Source: JAJDXW01 sp965202895 (GTDB taxonomy: Bacteria > Pseudomonadota > Gammaproteobacteria > HK1). Taken from it: 64,000 nt of DNA. Below, piece by piece: positions 1 to 11,602 of this stretch; within the stretch, counting starts at the first letter, position 1, and every line of letters begins with the position of its first letter. The position numbers and the translations under genes were made by a program. The stretch covers positions 2,604,001-2,668,000 of the forward strand of contig OZ241901.1 in NCBI GenBank assembly GCA_965202895.1, written 5' to 3'. Below the pieces are notes generated by a model. The model did not search any database. It worked only from the letters and a program-made list of their open reading frames with translations, and had not been told where the DNA came from.

Positions 1-114
1 TCGGTCGCCTTCTGGGACAATCGGTGCGTGCAGCACCACGCGATGTGGGACTACTACCCGGAGACCCGAACCGGCGCCCGGGTGACCGTCGCCGGGGACC
101 GCCCGTACCGCTGA
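1..114 (+). CDS. TauD/TfdA-family dioxygenase, C-terminal fragment (5' end outside window)
   Basis: The first 37 codons of the window in frame 1 end in TGA at 112-114. They read as the extreme C-terminus of a Fe(II)/2-oxoglutarate-dependent dioxygenase of the TauD/TfdA family. The motif WDNRCVQHHA contains the conserved WDNR segment and the distal iron-binding histidine, followed by a tail with the family pattern of DYYP, R and V-x-V-x-GDRP. Such enzymes hydroxylate taurine-like sulfonates or aryloxyacids using O2 and 2-oxoglutarate in the cytoplasm. The substrate cannot be told from this piece. It lies upstream of, and co-directional with, the aromatic-acid genes at 603 onward but is separated by a hairpin repeat, so co-transcription is doubtful. 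The family call is firm for so short a piece. Confidence 0.8.
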   Translation, partial: SVAFWDNRCVQHHAMWDYYPETRTGARVTVAGDRPYR

Positions 115-201
115 CCGCTCCCCGGCCCACGCACCGACGCGGCCCGGCCCCCGGAGAGTCGCTCCGGCAACGCGAACGCGGCACGGGCCGCAACGTTCCA
201 C

Positions 202-530
202 GAGCCCCGGGCGCTGTTCGTAACCTCTTGATATGGAGGGTGGAGATCGGGGGTCGAGATATTTTTACCCCCACGGAGACGGCGTTCTTCCGTGGTTCGG
301 GTTCGGTTCGAGGGGGTTGCCGGCGGATTTCACCTCACGGAGCCGCTTGCGCGGGCACGGCGTGCTGGGAACGGTGCGTCCCATGGACGAGGGCGTCCCG
401 CCCGCATTTTTCCCCCGGCGCTTCGCTCTCCTGCGGGCGGGACACAAGCGTTCCCAGGACGCCGTGTCCAAGAATGTTCGCGAGAGGCATATTTGGCGGA
501 AACCCCACCGCGCACATGCCTCGGATGAAA
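202..530 (-). repeat. Interspersed hairpin repeat, type A, copy 1
   Basis: This stretch is the reverse complement, with divergence, of 12984-13291. It keeps both outer arms: the end containing GAGCCCCGGGCGCTGTTCG, and the end containing the CGCACATGCCTC segment. Between them lies an imperfect long hairpin with the arm GGGACACAAGCGTTCCCAGG. All open frames across it are byproducts of the repeat. It fills most of the 488-base gap before the monooxygenase gene. The remaining bases show nothing recognisable. Confidence 0.85.
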
Positions 531-602
531 TTTCAGGTTTGAAACCAATCCGGGATCGGCGCAGACTGCCTCCCGGCGTCACCGCACCCGGAGGGGGCGG
601 CC

Positions 603-2924
<2,322 letters not shown>

Positions 2925-3006
2925 GCCGGCGAGGCGGGAGCCGGAAGCGGGGCCGGAGCCGGAAACGGAGTCGGAAGCGGGGCCGGAGACGGAGACGGAA
3001 GCGGGC

Positions 3007-3780
3007 ATGTCGTTCCTGGAAGACACCCACGCGGTCGTCACCGGCGCCGGAACGGGGATCGGCGCCGCCGTCGCGGAGGCGCTCGCGGCCGAGGGCGCCT
3101 TGGTCACCCTCCTCGGGCGGAGGCTCGAGGTCCTGGAGCGGCTCGCGGCCCGGTCGCGGGGCGACCGGCTGCATCCCGTGCGGGCGGACGTGACCGACGA
3201 CGACTCCCTGCGCGCCGCGTTCGAGCGGGCGGGGCGCGAGCGGGGTCCGGCGAGCATCGTCGTCGCCAACGCCGGCCAGGCCGCGAGCGCCCCCTTCGCA
3301 CGGCTCGGCCCGGAGACGTGGACGGAGATGCTCGAGGTCAACCTGACCGGCTGCTACCGCACGTTCCGGCACGGCCTCGCCGGGATGGACCGCGATGCGC
3401 GGTGGGGGCGGCTCGTCGCGATCGCCTCCACCGCCGGCCTCAAGGGCTATCCCTACGTGGCCGCCTACTGCGCCGCGAAGCACGGGGTCGTGGGGCTCGT
3501 CCGGTCCCTTGCCCTGGAGCTCGCGAAGACCGGGATCACCGTCAACTCGGTGTGCCCGGGGTTCACGGAGACCCCGCTCCTCGAGCGGAGCGTGCGCACC
3601 ATCGTCCGGCAGGGCTCGATGAGCGCCGGGGAGGCGCGCGCGGCGCTCGCCTCGGACAACCCGATGGGCCGGTTCATCGAGCCCGCGGAGGTCGCCCGCG
3701 CCGTGCTCTGGCTGTGCGGCCCCGGCTCCGGCTCGATCTCCGGCCAGAGCATCTCGGTGTCCGGGGGGGCGACGTGGTGA
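3007..3780 (+). CDS. SDR-family NAD(P)-dependent oxidoreductase (probable 3-hydroxyacyl-CoA dehydrogenase of the aromatic-CoA module)
   Basis: This 257-residue classical short-chain dehydrogenase carries the cofactor motif TGAGTGIG at residues 12-19, the NAG motif at 88-90, a catalytic Ser near 141 and the YCAAK catalytic Tyr154/Lys158. The C-terminal motif GQSISVSGG is typical of the FabG/3-hydroxyacyl-CoA dehydrogenase-like SDRs. I chose the ATG at 3007 because it gives a normal-length SDR. The longer in-frame start at 2797 would add a low-complexity Pro/Glu segment and overlap the previous gene. It lies 82 bases after the monooxygenase and 133 bases before the ligase on the same strand. 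It probably oxidises or reduces a ring-derived hydroxyacyl-CoA intermediate. The substrate is inferred from context only. Confidence 0.8.
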   Translation: MSFLEDTHAVVTGAGTGIGAAVAEALAAEGALVTLLGRRLEVLERLAARSRGDRLHPVRADVTDDDSLRAAFERAGRERGPASIVVANAGQAASAPFARLGPETWTEMLEVNLTGCYRTFRHGLAGMDRDARWGRLVAIASTAGLKGYPYVAAYCAAKHGVVGLVRSLALELAKTGITVNSVCPGFTETPLLERSVRTIVRQGSMSAGEARAALASDNPMGRFIEPAEVARAVLWLCGPGSGSISGQSISVSGGATW

Positions 3781-3913
3781 TCCCCGCGGCGGGCTTCACG
3801 CGCGAGGGGCGGCCGGAGCGGGACGGCGACGGCGGCGGTCACGAGCCCGGCGGCCACGAGCCCGGCGGCCCGACCGTCCCGGAGAATGGAGGGCGGAACG
3901 GAGGGCGCGGACC

Positions 3914-5539
3914 GTGACGACCATCCTCGGACCATCGGCCCATATGGACACCTTCGCCCGCGACAGCCTGCCGCCGGCCGAGCAGTGGCCCGATCTCCTC
4001 CCCGGCCCGGTGGACTACCCGGAGCGGCTGAACGCCGCCTTCGAGCTCTCCGATCGGATGGTCCAGGCGGGGTTCGGCGACCATGTGGCCCTCATCGGAC
4101 ACGGCCGGCGGCGCACGTACAAGGAGCTGACCGACTGGACCAATCGGCTGGCGCGCGCGCTCCGCGACGACTTCGGGGTGAAGCCCGGCAACCGGGTGCT
4201 GATCCGTTCCGCCAACAACCCGGCGATGGTCGGCTGCTGGCTCGCCGCCACCAAGGCCGGAGCGGTGGTGGTGAACACCATGCCGACGTTGCGCGCGGGG
4301 GAGCTCGCCCGGATCGTCGAGAAGGCCCGGGTCCGGCTCGCCCTCTGCGACACCCGGATGATGGACGAGCTGGTCGCTTGCTCCAAGGCGAGCCGGTTCC
4401 TCGAGCAGGTCGTCGGCTTCGACGGCACCGCCAACCACGACGCGGAGCTCGACCGGATCGCCCTGACCAAGCCGGTCCGGTTCGAGGCGGCGGCTACCGG
4501 CCGCGACGACGTGGCCCTGCTCGCCTTCACCTCGGGGGCCACCGGCGAGCCGAAGGCCACGATGCACTTCCACCGCGACCTGCTCGCGATCGCGGACGGC
4601 TATGCGAAGGAGGTGCTTGGGCCAACCCCGGACGACGTCTTCGTGGGTTCGCCGCCCCTCGCGTTCACCTTCGGCCTCGGCGGCCTCGCGATCTTCCCGC
4701 TTCGCTTCGGAGCGGCCGCCGCCCTGCTCGAGGAGGCGACCCCCCGGAACATGGTCGAGCTCATCGGGCGGTACCGGGCGAGCGTCGTGTTCACCACCCC
4801 CACCGCGTACCGCGCCATGCTGGAGGCGATGGAGGAGGGCGCGGACCTCGCCTCGCTCCGCCTCGCGGTCTCCGCCGGCGAGACCCTGCCCGCGCCGGTC
4901 TTCGAGGCGTGGACCTCCCGCACCGGCAAGCCCATCCTCGACGGCATCGGCGCCACCGAGCTCCTGCACGTCTTCATCTCGAACCGCATCGGCAGTGCGG
5001 AAGCGGGCTCGACCGGGGTCCCGGTCACCGGGTACGAGGCGCGCATCGTCGGGGAGGCCGGCGAGGAGCTGCCCGCCGGCGAGGTCGGGCGTCTCGCGGT
5101 CCGCGGCCCGACGGGCTGCCGCTATCTCGGCGGCGAGGGGCAGCCGGGGTACGTCCGGGAGGGCTGGAACCTCACCGGGGACGCCTTCCGGCGCGACGAG
5201 CGGGGCCGGTTCCACTTCGTGGCGCGGGTCGACGAGCTCATCGTGTCGGACGGCCACGAGATCGCGGGGCCCGAGGTCGAGGCGGCGCTGCTCGCGCACC
5301 CGGACGTGGCGGAATGTGCGGTGGTGGGCGCCCCGGACGAGAGACGGGGCCGGATCGTGGCGGCCCACGTCGTGCCGCGCGAAGGCGTCCCGCCCGGCGG
5401 CGACCTGGCGGAACGGCTGCGGGCGCACGTCGGGTCGGCCCTCGCCCCCTGGAAGTCCCCCCGCTCGGTGCGGTTCACCGACGCCCTGCCGAAGACGCCG
5501 ACCGGAAGGATCCAGCGCTTCCGCCTGAAGGACGCCTGA
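3914..5539 (+). CDS. 2-aminobenzoate-CoA ligase (benzoate-CoA ligase family, AMP-forming)
   Basis: This 541-residue ANL-superfamily acyl-CoA synthetase has the ATP-binding P-loop TSGATGEPK near residue 210, the A5-type motif DGIGATE near residue 350, the aryl-CoA ligase signature GWNLTGDAFRRDERG near 418, and the C-terminal lysine motif PKTPTGRIQRF. The region after the P-loop (PPLAFTFGLGGL) is characteristic of the benzoate/2-aminobenzoate-CoA ligase branch. It would convert anthranilate, ATP and CoA to 2-aminobenzoyl-CoA, which is the substrate of the monooxygenase upstream. The start taken is GTG 3914. ATG 3944 is a reasonable alternative. The gene is the third of three co-directional genes and precedes a convergent ABC operon whose last gene ends 150 bases away. 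Confidence 0.85.
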   Translation: MTTILGPSAHMDTFARDSLPPAEQWPDLLPGPVDYPERLNAAFELSDRMVQAGFGDHVALIGHGRRRTYKELTDWTNRLARALRDDFGVKPGNRVLIRSANNPAMVGCWLAATKAGAVVVNTMPTLRAGELARIVEKARVRLALCDTRMMDELVACSKASRFLEQVVGFDGTANHDAELDRIALTKPVRFEAAATGRDDVALLAFTSGATGEPKATMHFHRDLLAIADGYAKEVLGPTPDDVFVGSPPLAFTFGLGGLAIFPLRFGAAAALLEEATPRNMVELIGRYRASVVFTTPTAYRAMLEAMEEGADLASLRLAVSAGETLPAPVFEAWTSRTGKPILDGIGATELLHVFISNRIGSAEAGSTGVPVTGYEARIVGEAGEELPAGEVGRLAVRGPTGCRYLGGEGQPGYVREGWNLTGDAFRRDERGRFHFVARVDELIVSDGHEIAGPEVEAALLAHPDVAECAVVGAPDERRGRIVAAHVVPREGVPPGGDLAERLRAHVGSALAPWKSPRSVRFTDALPKTPTGRIQRFRLKDA

Positions 5540-5690
5540 GAGGGACGCCGCCCGCCGGGTCCGCCCGGCATACTTGCCGACGTCCCTGCCGGCGTCCCCA
5601 CCCGGCGCCACCGCCCGCCGGCCGGTCCAGCCCCGCACGCGCCTCCTCCCGTCCCACGGCCGCGCGCCGGCCCGCCAGGCGCCGCTCGCG

Positions 5691-6503
5691 TCACGTCCCC
5701 ACCTTCGCGAGGACGTCCGCGCGCAGGAATCTCTCGATGACCAGCATGAAGGCCACCGAGGGGACGAGAAGGATCAGGGCGGTAATCGAGGCGATCTGGT
5801 AATTCCCCTCCATGCTGGCGGTGAACAGCAGCAGCGGCATGGTGGTGACGTCGGGCACCCCGACGAAGAACGTGCCGGTGAATTCGTCGAGCGAGATCAG
5901 GAACACGAAGATGGCGCTGGCCAGGATGCCGGGGAGCGCGAGCGGAAGGGTTACCGTGCGGAACGCCTCGAAGGCGGAGGCGCCCAGGTTCCGGGCCGCG
6001 TCTTCGAGCTCCCGATCGACCGCCGCGAAGGCCGCGGTCGCGATCCACACCGCGAACACGAGCCCCTGGATGGTGTGGACCAGCACCACCCCGGCATACG
6101 TGCCGTTCAGGCCGAAGTCGTAGAAGATGTGCGCGATGTTCATGTGCACCGCGACCGACGGAAACGCTTGCGGAAGGAGAAAGAGCAGCAGGAACAGGCT
6201 CCGCCAGGGGAGGCGGCCGCGTCCCAGGGCGAGCCCCGCCGGGATCGCGACGGCGAGGCTCGCGGCCACCGTCGCGAGGGCGATGAGCACGGAGTTCGCG
6301 AGCGATTCCATCGCGTTCCCCTGGGGGCGGAACACCCGCTCCCAGAACGAGAAACCCCATTCGAGGGGAAGCTTGTGCGGGAAGTACCACACTTCCGCGA
6401 ACGCCCACAGGAGCAGGTTGGCGATCGGTCCGAAGATCGCGAAGGCGAGCAGGGCGAGAGCCAGCCCCCGGAGGAGGGCGGGCAGGATCGCGGCGGCGGT
6501 CAC
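5691..6503 (-). CDS. ABC transporter permease (PotC/PhnV-like inner-membrane subunit)
   Basis: This 270-residue hydrophobic protein has about six membrane segments and the cytoplasmic EAA loop, seen as LEDAARNLGASAFEAFRTVTLPLALPGI near residue 170. The start is GTG at 6503, overlapping the stop of the previous permease by four bases (GTGA), which fixes the reading and implies translational coupling. It pairs with the permease upstream to form the channel of a binding-protein-dependent importer of the Fe3+/polyamine/organic-acid-like family. The substrate is not determined. The long open frame that extends upstream of this start is an artefact of high GC. Confidence 0.88.
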   Translation of the reverse strand: MTAAAILPALLRGLALALLAFAIFGPIANLLLWAFAEVWYFPHKLPLEWGFSFWERVFRPQGNAMESLANSVLIALATVAASLAVAIPAGLALGRGRLPWRSLFLLLFLLPQAFPSVAVHMNIAHIFYDFGLNGTYAGVVLVHTIQGLVFAVWIATAAFAAVDRELEDAARNLGASAFEAFRTVTLPLALPGILASAIFVFLISLDEFTGTFFVGVPDVTTMPLLLFTASMEGNYQIASITALILLVPSVAFMLVIERFLRADVLAKVGT

Positions 6504-7345
6504 CCCCCCGGCCTCCCGCCCTCGCGGATCCCCTGGCGCAGGTAGAGCCAGGCGATGACCGCGGTCATGGCGTAGGAGATGAAGCCGAGGGCGTTGGCCA
6601 CCGGATAATCCCCGTAGGCGTTGATGCGCCAAGCCATGTCCACGGTCAGCATGGTCGGCGTCTGCGCGTTGATCATGAGCGGCACCGACAGCACCGACAT
6701 CATGACCACGTAGGACAGGATGAGGGCCACCATCAGGGTCGTCGCAACCTGCGGCACGACGATCTCGACGAGCACCCGCACCCGCCCCGCCCCCAGATTG
6801 CGCGCCGCCTCCATGGTCGAACGGTCGAGCGAAGCCATGGCTCCCGCCACCAGCAGGGCGGCGAAGGGGGTCTGCTTCCATACGAAGGTGATCACGATCC
6901 CCCGCCAGTCGAGGAAGCTCGCCGCGTGCAACGGATCCATCACCCCGGCGCCGACCAGCATGTTGTTCATCAAGCCGTTCTTGGCGAGGAAGGTGCGCAT
7001 GAGCTGGCCCGCGACCACGAACGGAATGAACAGCGGCCACCGGTAGAGCCAGCGCAGGACCGCCACCGCGATGCGATTCTCTCCCAGGGTGAGATACCCG
7101 CCGATCGCGATCGAGAGAACGCCGATGGCGAGCGTCGCCACGGTCACGATGACGACGGTGAACAGGATGTCGAGCGAGTAGAAGTCGAACGACTTGGCAA
7201 AGTTGGCGAGGGACCACCGGCCCCCGTCCGCCTCGTCCCGGAACGCCCACACCAGCGAGTAGCCGAGCGGATAGAGGAACAGCAGCCCGATGGTCGCGAG
7301 GGCCGGCGCGATCAGGAGCAGGCTGCCGAGACGGTCGCGGGACAC
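6500..7345 (-). CDS. ABC transporter permease (PotB-like inner-membrane subunit)
   Basis: This 281-residue polytopic permease has a first hydrophobic segment LLLIAPALATIGLLFLYPLG near residue 10 and an EAA loop DRSTMEAARNLGAGRVRVLVEI near residue 175. The length and architecture match the first permease of PotB/PotC-type importers. It is third in the minus-strand operon ATPase, binding protein, permease, permease, and it overlaps the fourth gene by four bases. A 153-base gap separates it from the binding-protein gene, a spacing that often carries an attenuating hairpin in such operons, although I cannot pick one out confidently. Its substrate follows from the binding protein and is unknown. 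Confidence 0.88.
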   Translation of the reverse strand: MSRDRLGSLLLIAPALATIGLLFLYPLGYSLVWAFRDEADGGRWSLANFAKSFDFYSLDILFTVVIVTVATLAIGVLSIAIGGYLTLGENRIAVAVLRWLYRWPLFIPFVVAGQLMRTFLAKNGLMNNMLVGAGVMDPLHAASFLDWRGIVITFVWKQTPFAALLVAGAMASLDRSTMEAARNLGAGRVRVLVEIVVPQVATTLMVALILSYVVMMSVLSVPLMINAQTPTMLTVDMAWRINAYGDYPVANALGFISYAMTAVIAWLYLRQGIREGGRPGG

Positions 7346-7498
7346 GGGGGAATCGCTCCGGTCGTGGGAGGGAGGATCGTCTTCGGATCGTCTTCGTCGC
7401 GAGGCTCGGGGGGCGCGGGCCGTGGGCGCCGCCCGGCCAGGCGAGCGCCGCCCGGCCGGGCGGGCCGGGCGGCGATTCGGCCCGCGGCCGGTCGGCGG

Positions 7499-8686
7499 TC
7501 AGTTCATGACCTTCTGCTCGTACGCTTCCATGATGTCCGAGAAGAACCGTCCGAGCGGGAACGGCTTGCCCTTGGCGGCGAGGTCCTCCGGGGTCACGTC
7601 GCTGAATATCCTGCTCCACACCGCCGGATCCAGCGCGTCCTCCACGTGCTTCGCATCGATCCCCGGGTACCAGTTGAACCGGTTGACGATGCCTTCGGCC
7701 TGTACCCTGGGGCTCGTGGCCAGCTCCACGAACTTCTTGGCCGCCTCGCGGTTCTCCGCCCGGGCCGGGATCGCGTAGTAGTACGGCTGGCCGGGCATCC
7801 CCGGCCCGAGCACCAGGAGCTTCATGTTCGGCGGCACGCGGCCGTCCGCCTGCCACGTGTAGAACATGTCGACCCAGACCGGACCCATGACGATCTCGCC
7901 CCGGTTCAGCATGTCGAGGGTGCCCGCGTTGCCGGGGGTGAACGTGACGTGCTCGTTGAATGCCTTCAGCTCGGCCAGAACGCCGTCCCAGCCGTCCTTG
8001 AGGGCCGGGTCGTAGGGGCCGTTGATCACCTGCCCCGTATTGCCCGCGTATGCGTACATCCAGCCGACGACGAAGGCGACGCCGGACATCCCGTTCTTGA
8101 TGCCGTTGTAGCCGAACGCCTTCGGATGGGCCTCCACCCACTCCCTCAGCTCGTCGTAGCTCCGCGGCGGGTCCCGCACGAGCTCCGGGAAGTAGGCGAG
8201 GGCGGTCTGGCTGTGGAACATCGGCATGACGTAGCCGCTCACGTCGGCGCCGAGCGCCATCTCGGCGGTGTCGCGGGTGACCAGGCGGCCGGTGGAGATC
8301 TCGGAGCGGTACCGCGACAACAGGCCCGCCTCGACCATCTCCGCGGTCTTCTTCTGGTTGGTGGCGATGACGTCGAGGTCCCATGCCTCGGCGTCCGCCT
8401 GGGCTTCCAGCTTCTCCTTGATCTTCTGGGAGCCCGCGTCCCCCGGCCCGGTGCCGACGACGCGCACCTTCCATCCCGGGTTCTGCGCCTCGAACATCGG
8501 CCCCAGGTAGTCGGTCACGTAGTCGACCATGTTCTGCGATCCGCCGCTCGCGACGTTGAGGATCGATTCGGCCTTGGCGCCGTCCGCGGCGAGCCCGGCC
8601 GCGAGCACCGCGGCCGGAATCGCCGCCGCCGCGGCCGCCGCCCGCCTGCCGGGCTTCCAGGATTCGAGAGAGTTCAAGAGTTTCAT
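7499..8686 (-). CDS. ABC transporter extracellular (periplasmic) solute-binding protein
   Basis: This 395-residue protein starts with a positively charged N-terminus and an alanine-rich hydrophobic stretch. A plausible signal-peptidase site lies after DGAKA near residue 39. The mature part begins ESILNVASGGSQ and contains the family-1/PotD-like elements, including the hinge segment WVDMFYTW and the C-terminal PLGRFFSDIMEAYEQKVMN. It binds a small solute in the periplasm and delivers it to the two permeases downstream. Its ATG overlaps the ATPase stop (ATGA), so the importer is one transcription unit. Proximity to the anthranilate genes suggests an aromatic or nitrogenous substrate. This is only inference, because the operon is convergent to them. 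Confidence 0.85.
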   Translation of the reverse strand: MKLLNSLESWKPGRRAAAAAAAIPAAVLAAGLAADGAKAESILNVASGGSQNMVDYVTDYLGPMFEAQNPGWKVRVVGTGPGDAGSQKIKEKLEAQADAEAWDLDVIATNQKKTAEMVEAGLLSRYRSEISTGRLVTRDTAEMALGADVSGYVMPMFHSQTALAYFPELVRDPPRSYDELREWVEAHPKAFGYNGIKNGMSGVAFVVGWMYAYAGNTGQVINGPYDPALKDGWDGVLAELKAFNEHVTFTPGNAGTLDMLNRGEIVMGPVWVDMFYTWQADGRVPPNMKLLVLGPGMPGQPYYYAIPARAENREAAKKFVELATSPRVQAEGIVNRFNWYPGIDAKHVEDALDPAVWSRIFSDVTPEDLAAKGKPFPLGRFFSDIMEAYEQKVMN

Positions 8687-9939
8687 GGTGCAGTCTCCTC
8701 TGTAGAGGGGGGAAGGGATCGGGCCGGGCCGGACCCGGCTGGCGACGCCATGGCCGGCGCCGTGCGCGCCGCCGCCTCGCGGCCCGGGCCCGGCTCGAAG
8801 AGCTGGAGGGCCGCGGCCGGTATGCGGATCGCAACGCCCCGGTCGACCGCGATCCGTCGGGGATGGTCCACGAGGAACTCGTGGTCGCCCACGCGGACCG
8901 AATGCCGGTAGACGCTCCCGAGGTAGCTGTGCCGGGTGATCCGGCCGGCGAGGGCGAGATGCTCCGGTGGGGGACTGCCGGGCTCGGAGAGCGTCGCGGC
9001 TTCGCTGCGGAAGCGGGCGGTCATGGGCGCCCCGTCTCCGCCGTTGCCGCCGTCGCCGCCGATGCCGCCGATGCCGCTGCGCTCGATCGACGGGCAGTGC
9101 ACGCCGCTCCGGTCCGAGCCGCCGCCGAGCGGCAGGCGGACCTCGCCGGCCACCTGCGGCCCGGAGAGGAAGACCGCTCCGTCTCCCTGCCGCACCGAGA
9201 CCGGATAGGCGTTCTCCGCCCCCATGAAGCCGGAGACGAAGGCCGACGCGGGCCGTTGATAGACGTCCTCCGGGGCGCCGGCCTGGACGATCCGGCCTTC
9301 GTCCAGGATCACCATGCGGTCGGCCATGGACATCGCTTCCTCGCGGTCATGGGTCACGAGGATGGCGGTGAGGCCGAGGCGCTGCTGGAGGCCGCGCACC
9401 TCGTGCCGCATGTTCTGCCGGACCCGGGCATCCAGGTTGGAGAGCGGCTCGTCGAGCAGCAGGATGGGAGGATCGATGGCGAGGGCGCGGGCGAGGGCGA
9501 CCCGCTGGCGCTGCCCGCCGGAGAGGCGCGTGACGTTGCGCCGCTCCAGCCCTTCGAGCCCGACGAGCGCGACCAGCTCCCGCACGCGCCCATCGATCCG
9601 GGGCCGCGGCCATTTCCGGAGACGGAGGCCGTAGCCGATGTTCTGGGCCGTCGTCATGTGCGGCCACAGGGCGTAGGACTGGAACGTCATCGCCATGTTC
9701 CGCCGCTCCGGCGGCAGGCTCTCCACCGGCGCCCCGCCCACCTCGATCCGGCCCGTGGCGACGGGGATGAACCCCGCGAGGGCGCGGAGCAGGGTCGTCT
9801 TGCCGCAGCCGGACGCCCCGAGCAACGCGATGAACTCGCCCGCGGCCACGGTGAGGTCGATGCCGTTCAGCACCCGGACGTCACCGTAGGACACCCCGAG
9901 GTTCTCGATCCGGATCGGCAGGCCCTTCGTGCTGCTCAT
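8683..9939 (-). CDS. ABC transporter ATP-binding protein (PotA/FbpC-like)
   Basis: This 418-residue ATPase has a Walker A GASGCGKTT near residue 40, a Q-loop, the signature LSGGQRQRVALARAL near 137 and a Walker B ILLLDEPLSNLD. A C-terminal TOBE-like domain follows. The start at ATG 9939 is preceded immediately by GGGAGG. An in-frame upstream extension to 10182 would add a low-complexity N-terminus and is rejected. Between the ATPase and TOBE parts is an odd glycine-rich insertion (GIGGIGGDGGNGGDG), encoded by near-perfect trinucleotide repeats at about 9040-9080, which looks like a recent repeat expansion. It energises uptake through the permeases downstream and is first in the four-gene operon. 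Confidence 0.88.
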   Translation of the reverse strand: MSSTKGLPIRIENLGVSYGDVRVLNGIDLTVAAGEFIALLGASGCGKTTLLRALAGFIPVATGRIEVGGAPVESLPPERRNMAMTFQSYALWPHMTTAQNIGYGLRLRKWPRPRIDGRVRELVALVGLEGLERRNVTRLSGGQRQRVALARALAIDPPILLLDEPLSNLDARVRQNMRHEVRGLQQRLGLTAILVTHDREEAMSMADRMVILDEGRIVQAGAPEDVYQRPASAFVSGFMGAENAYPVSVRQGDGAVFLSGPQVAGEVRLPLGGGSDRSGVHCPSIERSGIGGIGGDGGNGGDGAPMTARFRSEAATLSEPGSPPPEHLALAGRITRHSYLGSVYRHSVRVGDHEFLVDHPRRIAVDRGVAIRIPAAALQLFEPGPGREAAARTAPAMASPAGSGPARSLPPSTEETAP

Positions 9940-10275
9940 CCTCCCGTTCCCGAGGGGACCCTGTGGATCGAACGAGAAGCCGCTCCGTCCTCCGGCCGGC
10001 CGGCAGGATTCATCGGTCCGCGTCGGCGAGGGTCCCGCGCCGGCGGGAGTGTCGAAGGCGCCTGGCGGGACCGCGGCCCGACGGCGCGCCTGGCCGCGAC
10101 AGGAGGCCGGAGGACCATGGAGGTTCGGCCGCGCTCGGACATGGATGAACCGTAACGTGCCTGCATGACCCCTTCGTGTCAACGATCCGGGCGCTGGCGC
10201 CCCGGGCGGATCTCCTCCCGCTTCCGTGCCGGGCGCCGCGCCCCCCGACGCCGCCGCCCCGGCTTCCCCCGTGCA

Positions 10276-10443
10276 TCATGCTCCGAGCCGCTCCAGGGTC
10301 GGGGCCGGGTGCGCGCCGCGCTGGTCGCCGGCGACGGCGTGGGTCTCGTCCATGACGACCGTGCGGGCGCCGCCGAGCGCCTTGCGCCCCGACTCGCTGG
10401 TGAGCAGGACGTGGAGCGATCCGGGGGTGGTGACGAGGACGCA
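10276..10443 (-). pseudogene. lhr: Remnant of an Lhr-type DEAD/DEAH helicase
   Basis: A 56-codon open stretch reads CVLVTTPGSLHVLLTSES, then GRKALGGARTVVMDETHAVAGDQRGAH and LERL, before a stop. This matches motifs Ib and II (DEIH region) of the large helicase-related (Lhr) family. In that family the usual text is a TTPESL motif, LLTSE, then VIVDEIHA and a KRGAHL segment. The DEIH box is DETH here. Nothing helicase-like is seen on either side, so only about 4 percent of the usual gene remains. It lies in the 742-base gap between the ABC ATPase and the NYN gene. The rest of that gap shows nothing recognisable. Confidence 0.7.
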
Positions 10444-10681
10444 GGGCGGCTGCCGGGACGTCGCCGGCCGGTCCGGCTCCCCCGCACCCTCCCCGCCCCA
10501 CGGCCGCGCCGGCCCGTCGAGACCCGCCACCGAGCCCTCGCCGCTCGAACCGCCCGGAGCGCGGATGCGGGAAGCGCCGGCTGGCGGCCGGCGGGGATCC
10601 GCGACGGGTCCTCCGCGGCCGCCGACGAGCCGAGGTCACCTGCTATGATCACCCGCGTTCTCGATTCACGGAAGGAAACCG

Positions 10682-11320
10682 ATGGACAGGGTTTTCGTCT
10701 ATTGGGATCAGTCCGACATCTTCATCGGCGCACGCGACGTGGCCGAGGAGCGGGAAGGGAGGTCCGCGCGCTATCGCGTGCGGATCGACTTCAAGGCGAT
10801 GATGCGCTTGGCGCACGCCGACCGGCCGGTAGAGAAGGCGGTTGCTGCCGGATCGGTGCCGCCGGAGCTGCGTGCGCTCTGGAACCGGCTGGAAGCGGTG
10901 GGGGTGCAGGTCGACTTGTTCGATCGCGGCGCGATCGACCGCGGCGAGCAGCAAGCTCCCGATCGGGTCCTGCAATTGCAGATGTTGCGCGATTTCGCGG
11001 ACTACAACGGCGATCCGGGCGTCGTCGTCCTGCTGACCGGGGACGGACAGGGCTTCTACGACGGAGCGGGTTTTCACGCCGACGTGGAGCGGATGCATCG
11101 GCGCGGCTGGCGGGTGGAGATCCTGTCCTGGGCCGGCTCCTGCAACCGGCGCATGAGACAGTGGGTAGAGGAGAACGGCGTCTTCGTGGCGCTGGACGAC
11201 CACTACGAGGCGATGACCTTCCTGGAGCCGTCGAATCCCGACTATCCGACGGTGGACCCGCGCGCTCCGGCCGCACTGGACCTGTCGCGCCGCCCGACGG
11301 TAGCCCCTCCGGCTCCGTGA
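10682..11320 (+). CDS. NYN (LabA/PIN-like) domain protein, putative RNase
   Basis: This 212-residue protein opens with RVFVYWDQSDIFIGA, the acidic N-terminal strand of the NYN/LabA fold (conserved Asp with N/S next to it). The second acidic cluster DFADYNGDPGVVVLLTGDGQGF lies near residues 103-124. The GD-x-DF-like motif (here GDGQGF) corresponds to the metal-binding Asp of the PIN-like nuclease superfamily. The part C-terminal to about residue 180 is proline-rich and without a domain. NYN proteins act on RNA in the cytoplasm, but no specific target can be assigned. ATG 10682 follows GGAAGGAAACCG, a good ribosome site. It is isolated, with no obvious operon partner. Confidence 0.75.
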   Translation: MDRVFVYWDQSDIFIGARDVAEEREGRSARYRVRIDFKAMMRLAHADRPVEKAVAAGSVPPELRALWNRLEAVGVQVDLFDRGAIDRGEQQAPDRVLQLQMLRDFADYNGDPGVVVLLTGDGQGFYDGAGFHADVERMHRRGWRVEILSWAGSCNRRMRQWVEENGVFVALDDHYEAMTFLEPSNPDYPTVDPRAPAALDLSRRPTVAPPAP

Positions 11321-11602
11321 CGTGCAGCGAACTGCTCCACGCCGTCGGGCGCAAGACGTCCATACCGCATCCTGCTGCGTTGTCGTTGGCAGGATGACCA
11401 TGACCCGGCATCATATCCCCGAATACCGGATTGTGGCCGGAAAGGGTAGCTCCGGCGCCTCCCGCCGCTCGGCGTCTTCGGGGAATCAGGGCCCGAGGAC
11501 TCGCCGCACCCCAAGGGCCAGGAGCGGGCTGAGGGCCGCCTCCGGGAGCGGCGCACCATTTCGGGACGACGTTGGTCCCGCGCAGCGAAGAGGAGCCCGC
11601 CC

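Noticed and set aside
5691..8834. A 1047-codon frame joining permease and binding-protein regions
   Set aside because: Only its last 270 codons are real (permease from GTG 6503); the rest is antisense-frame text through two genes that are read in other frames.
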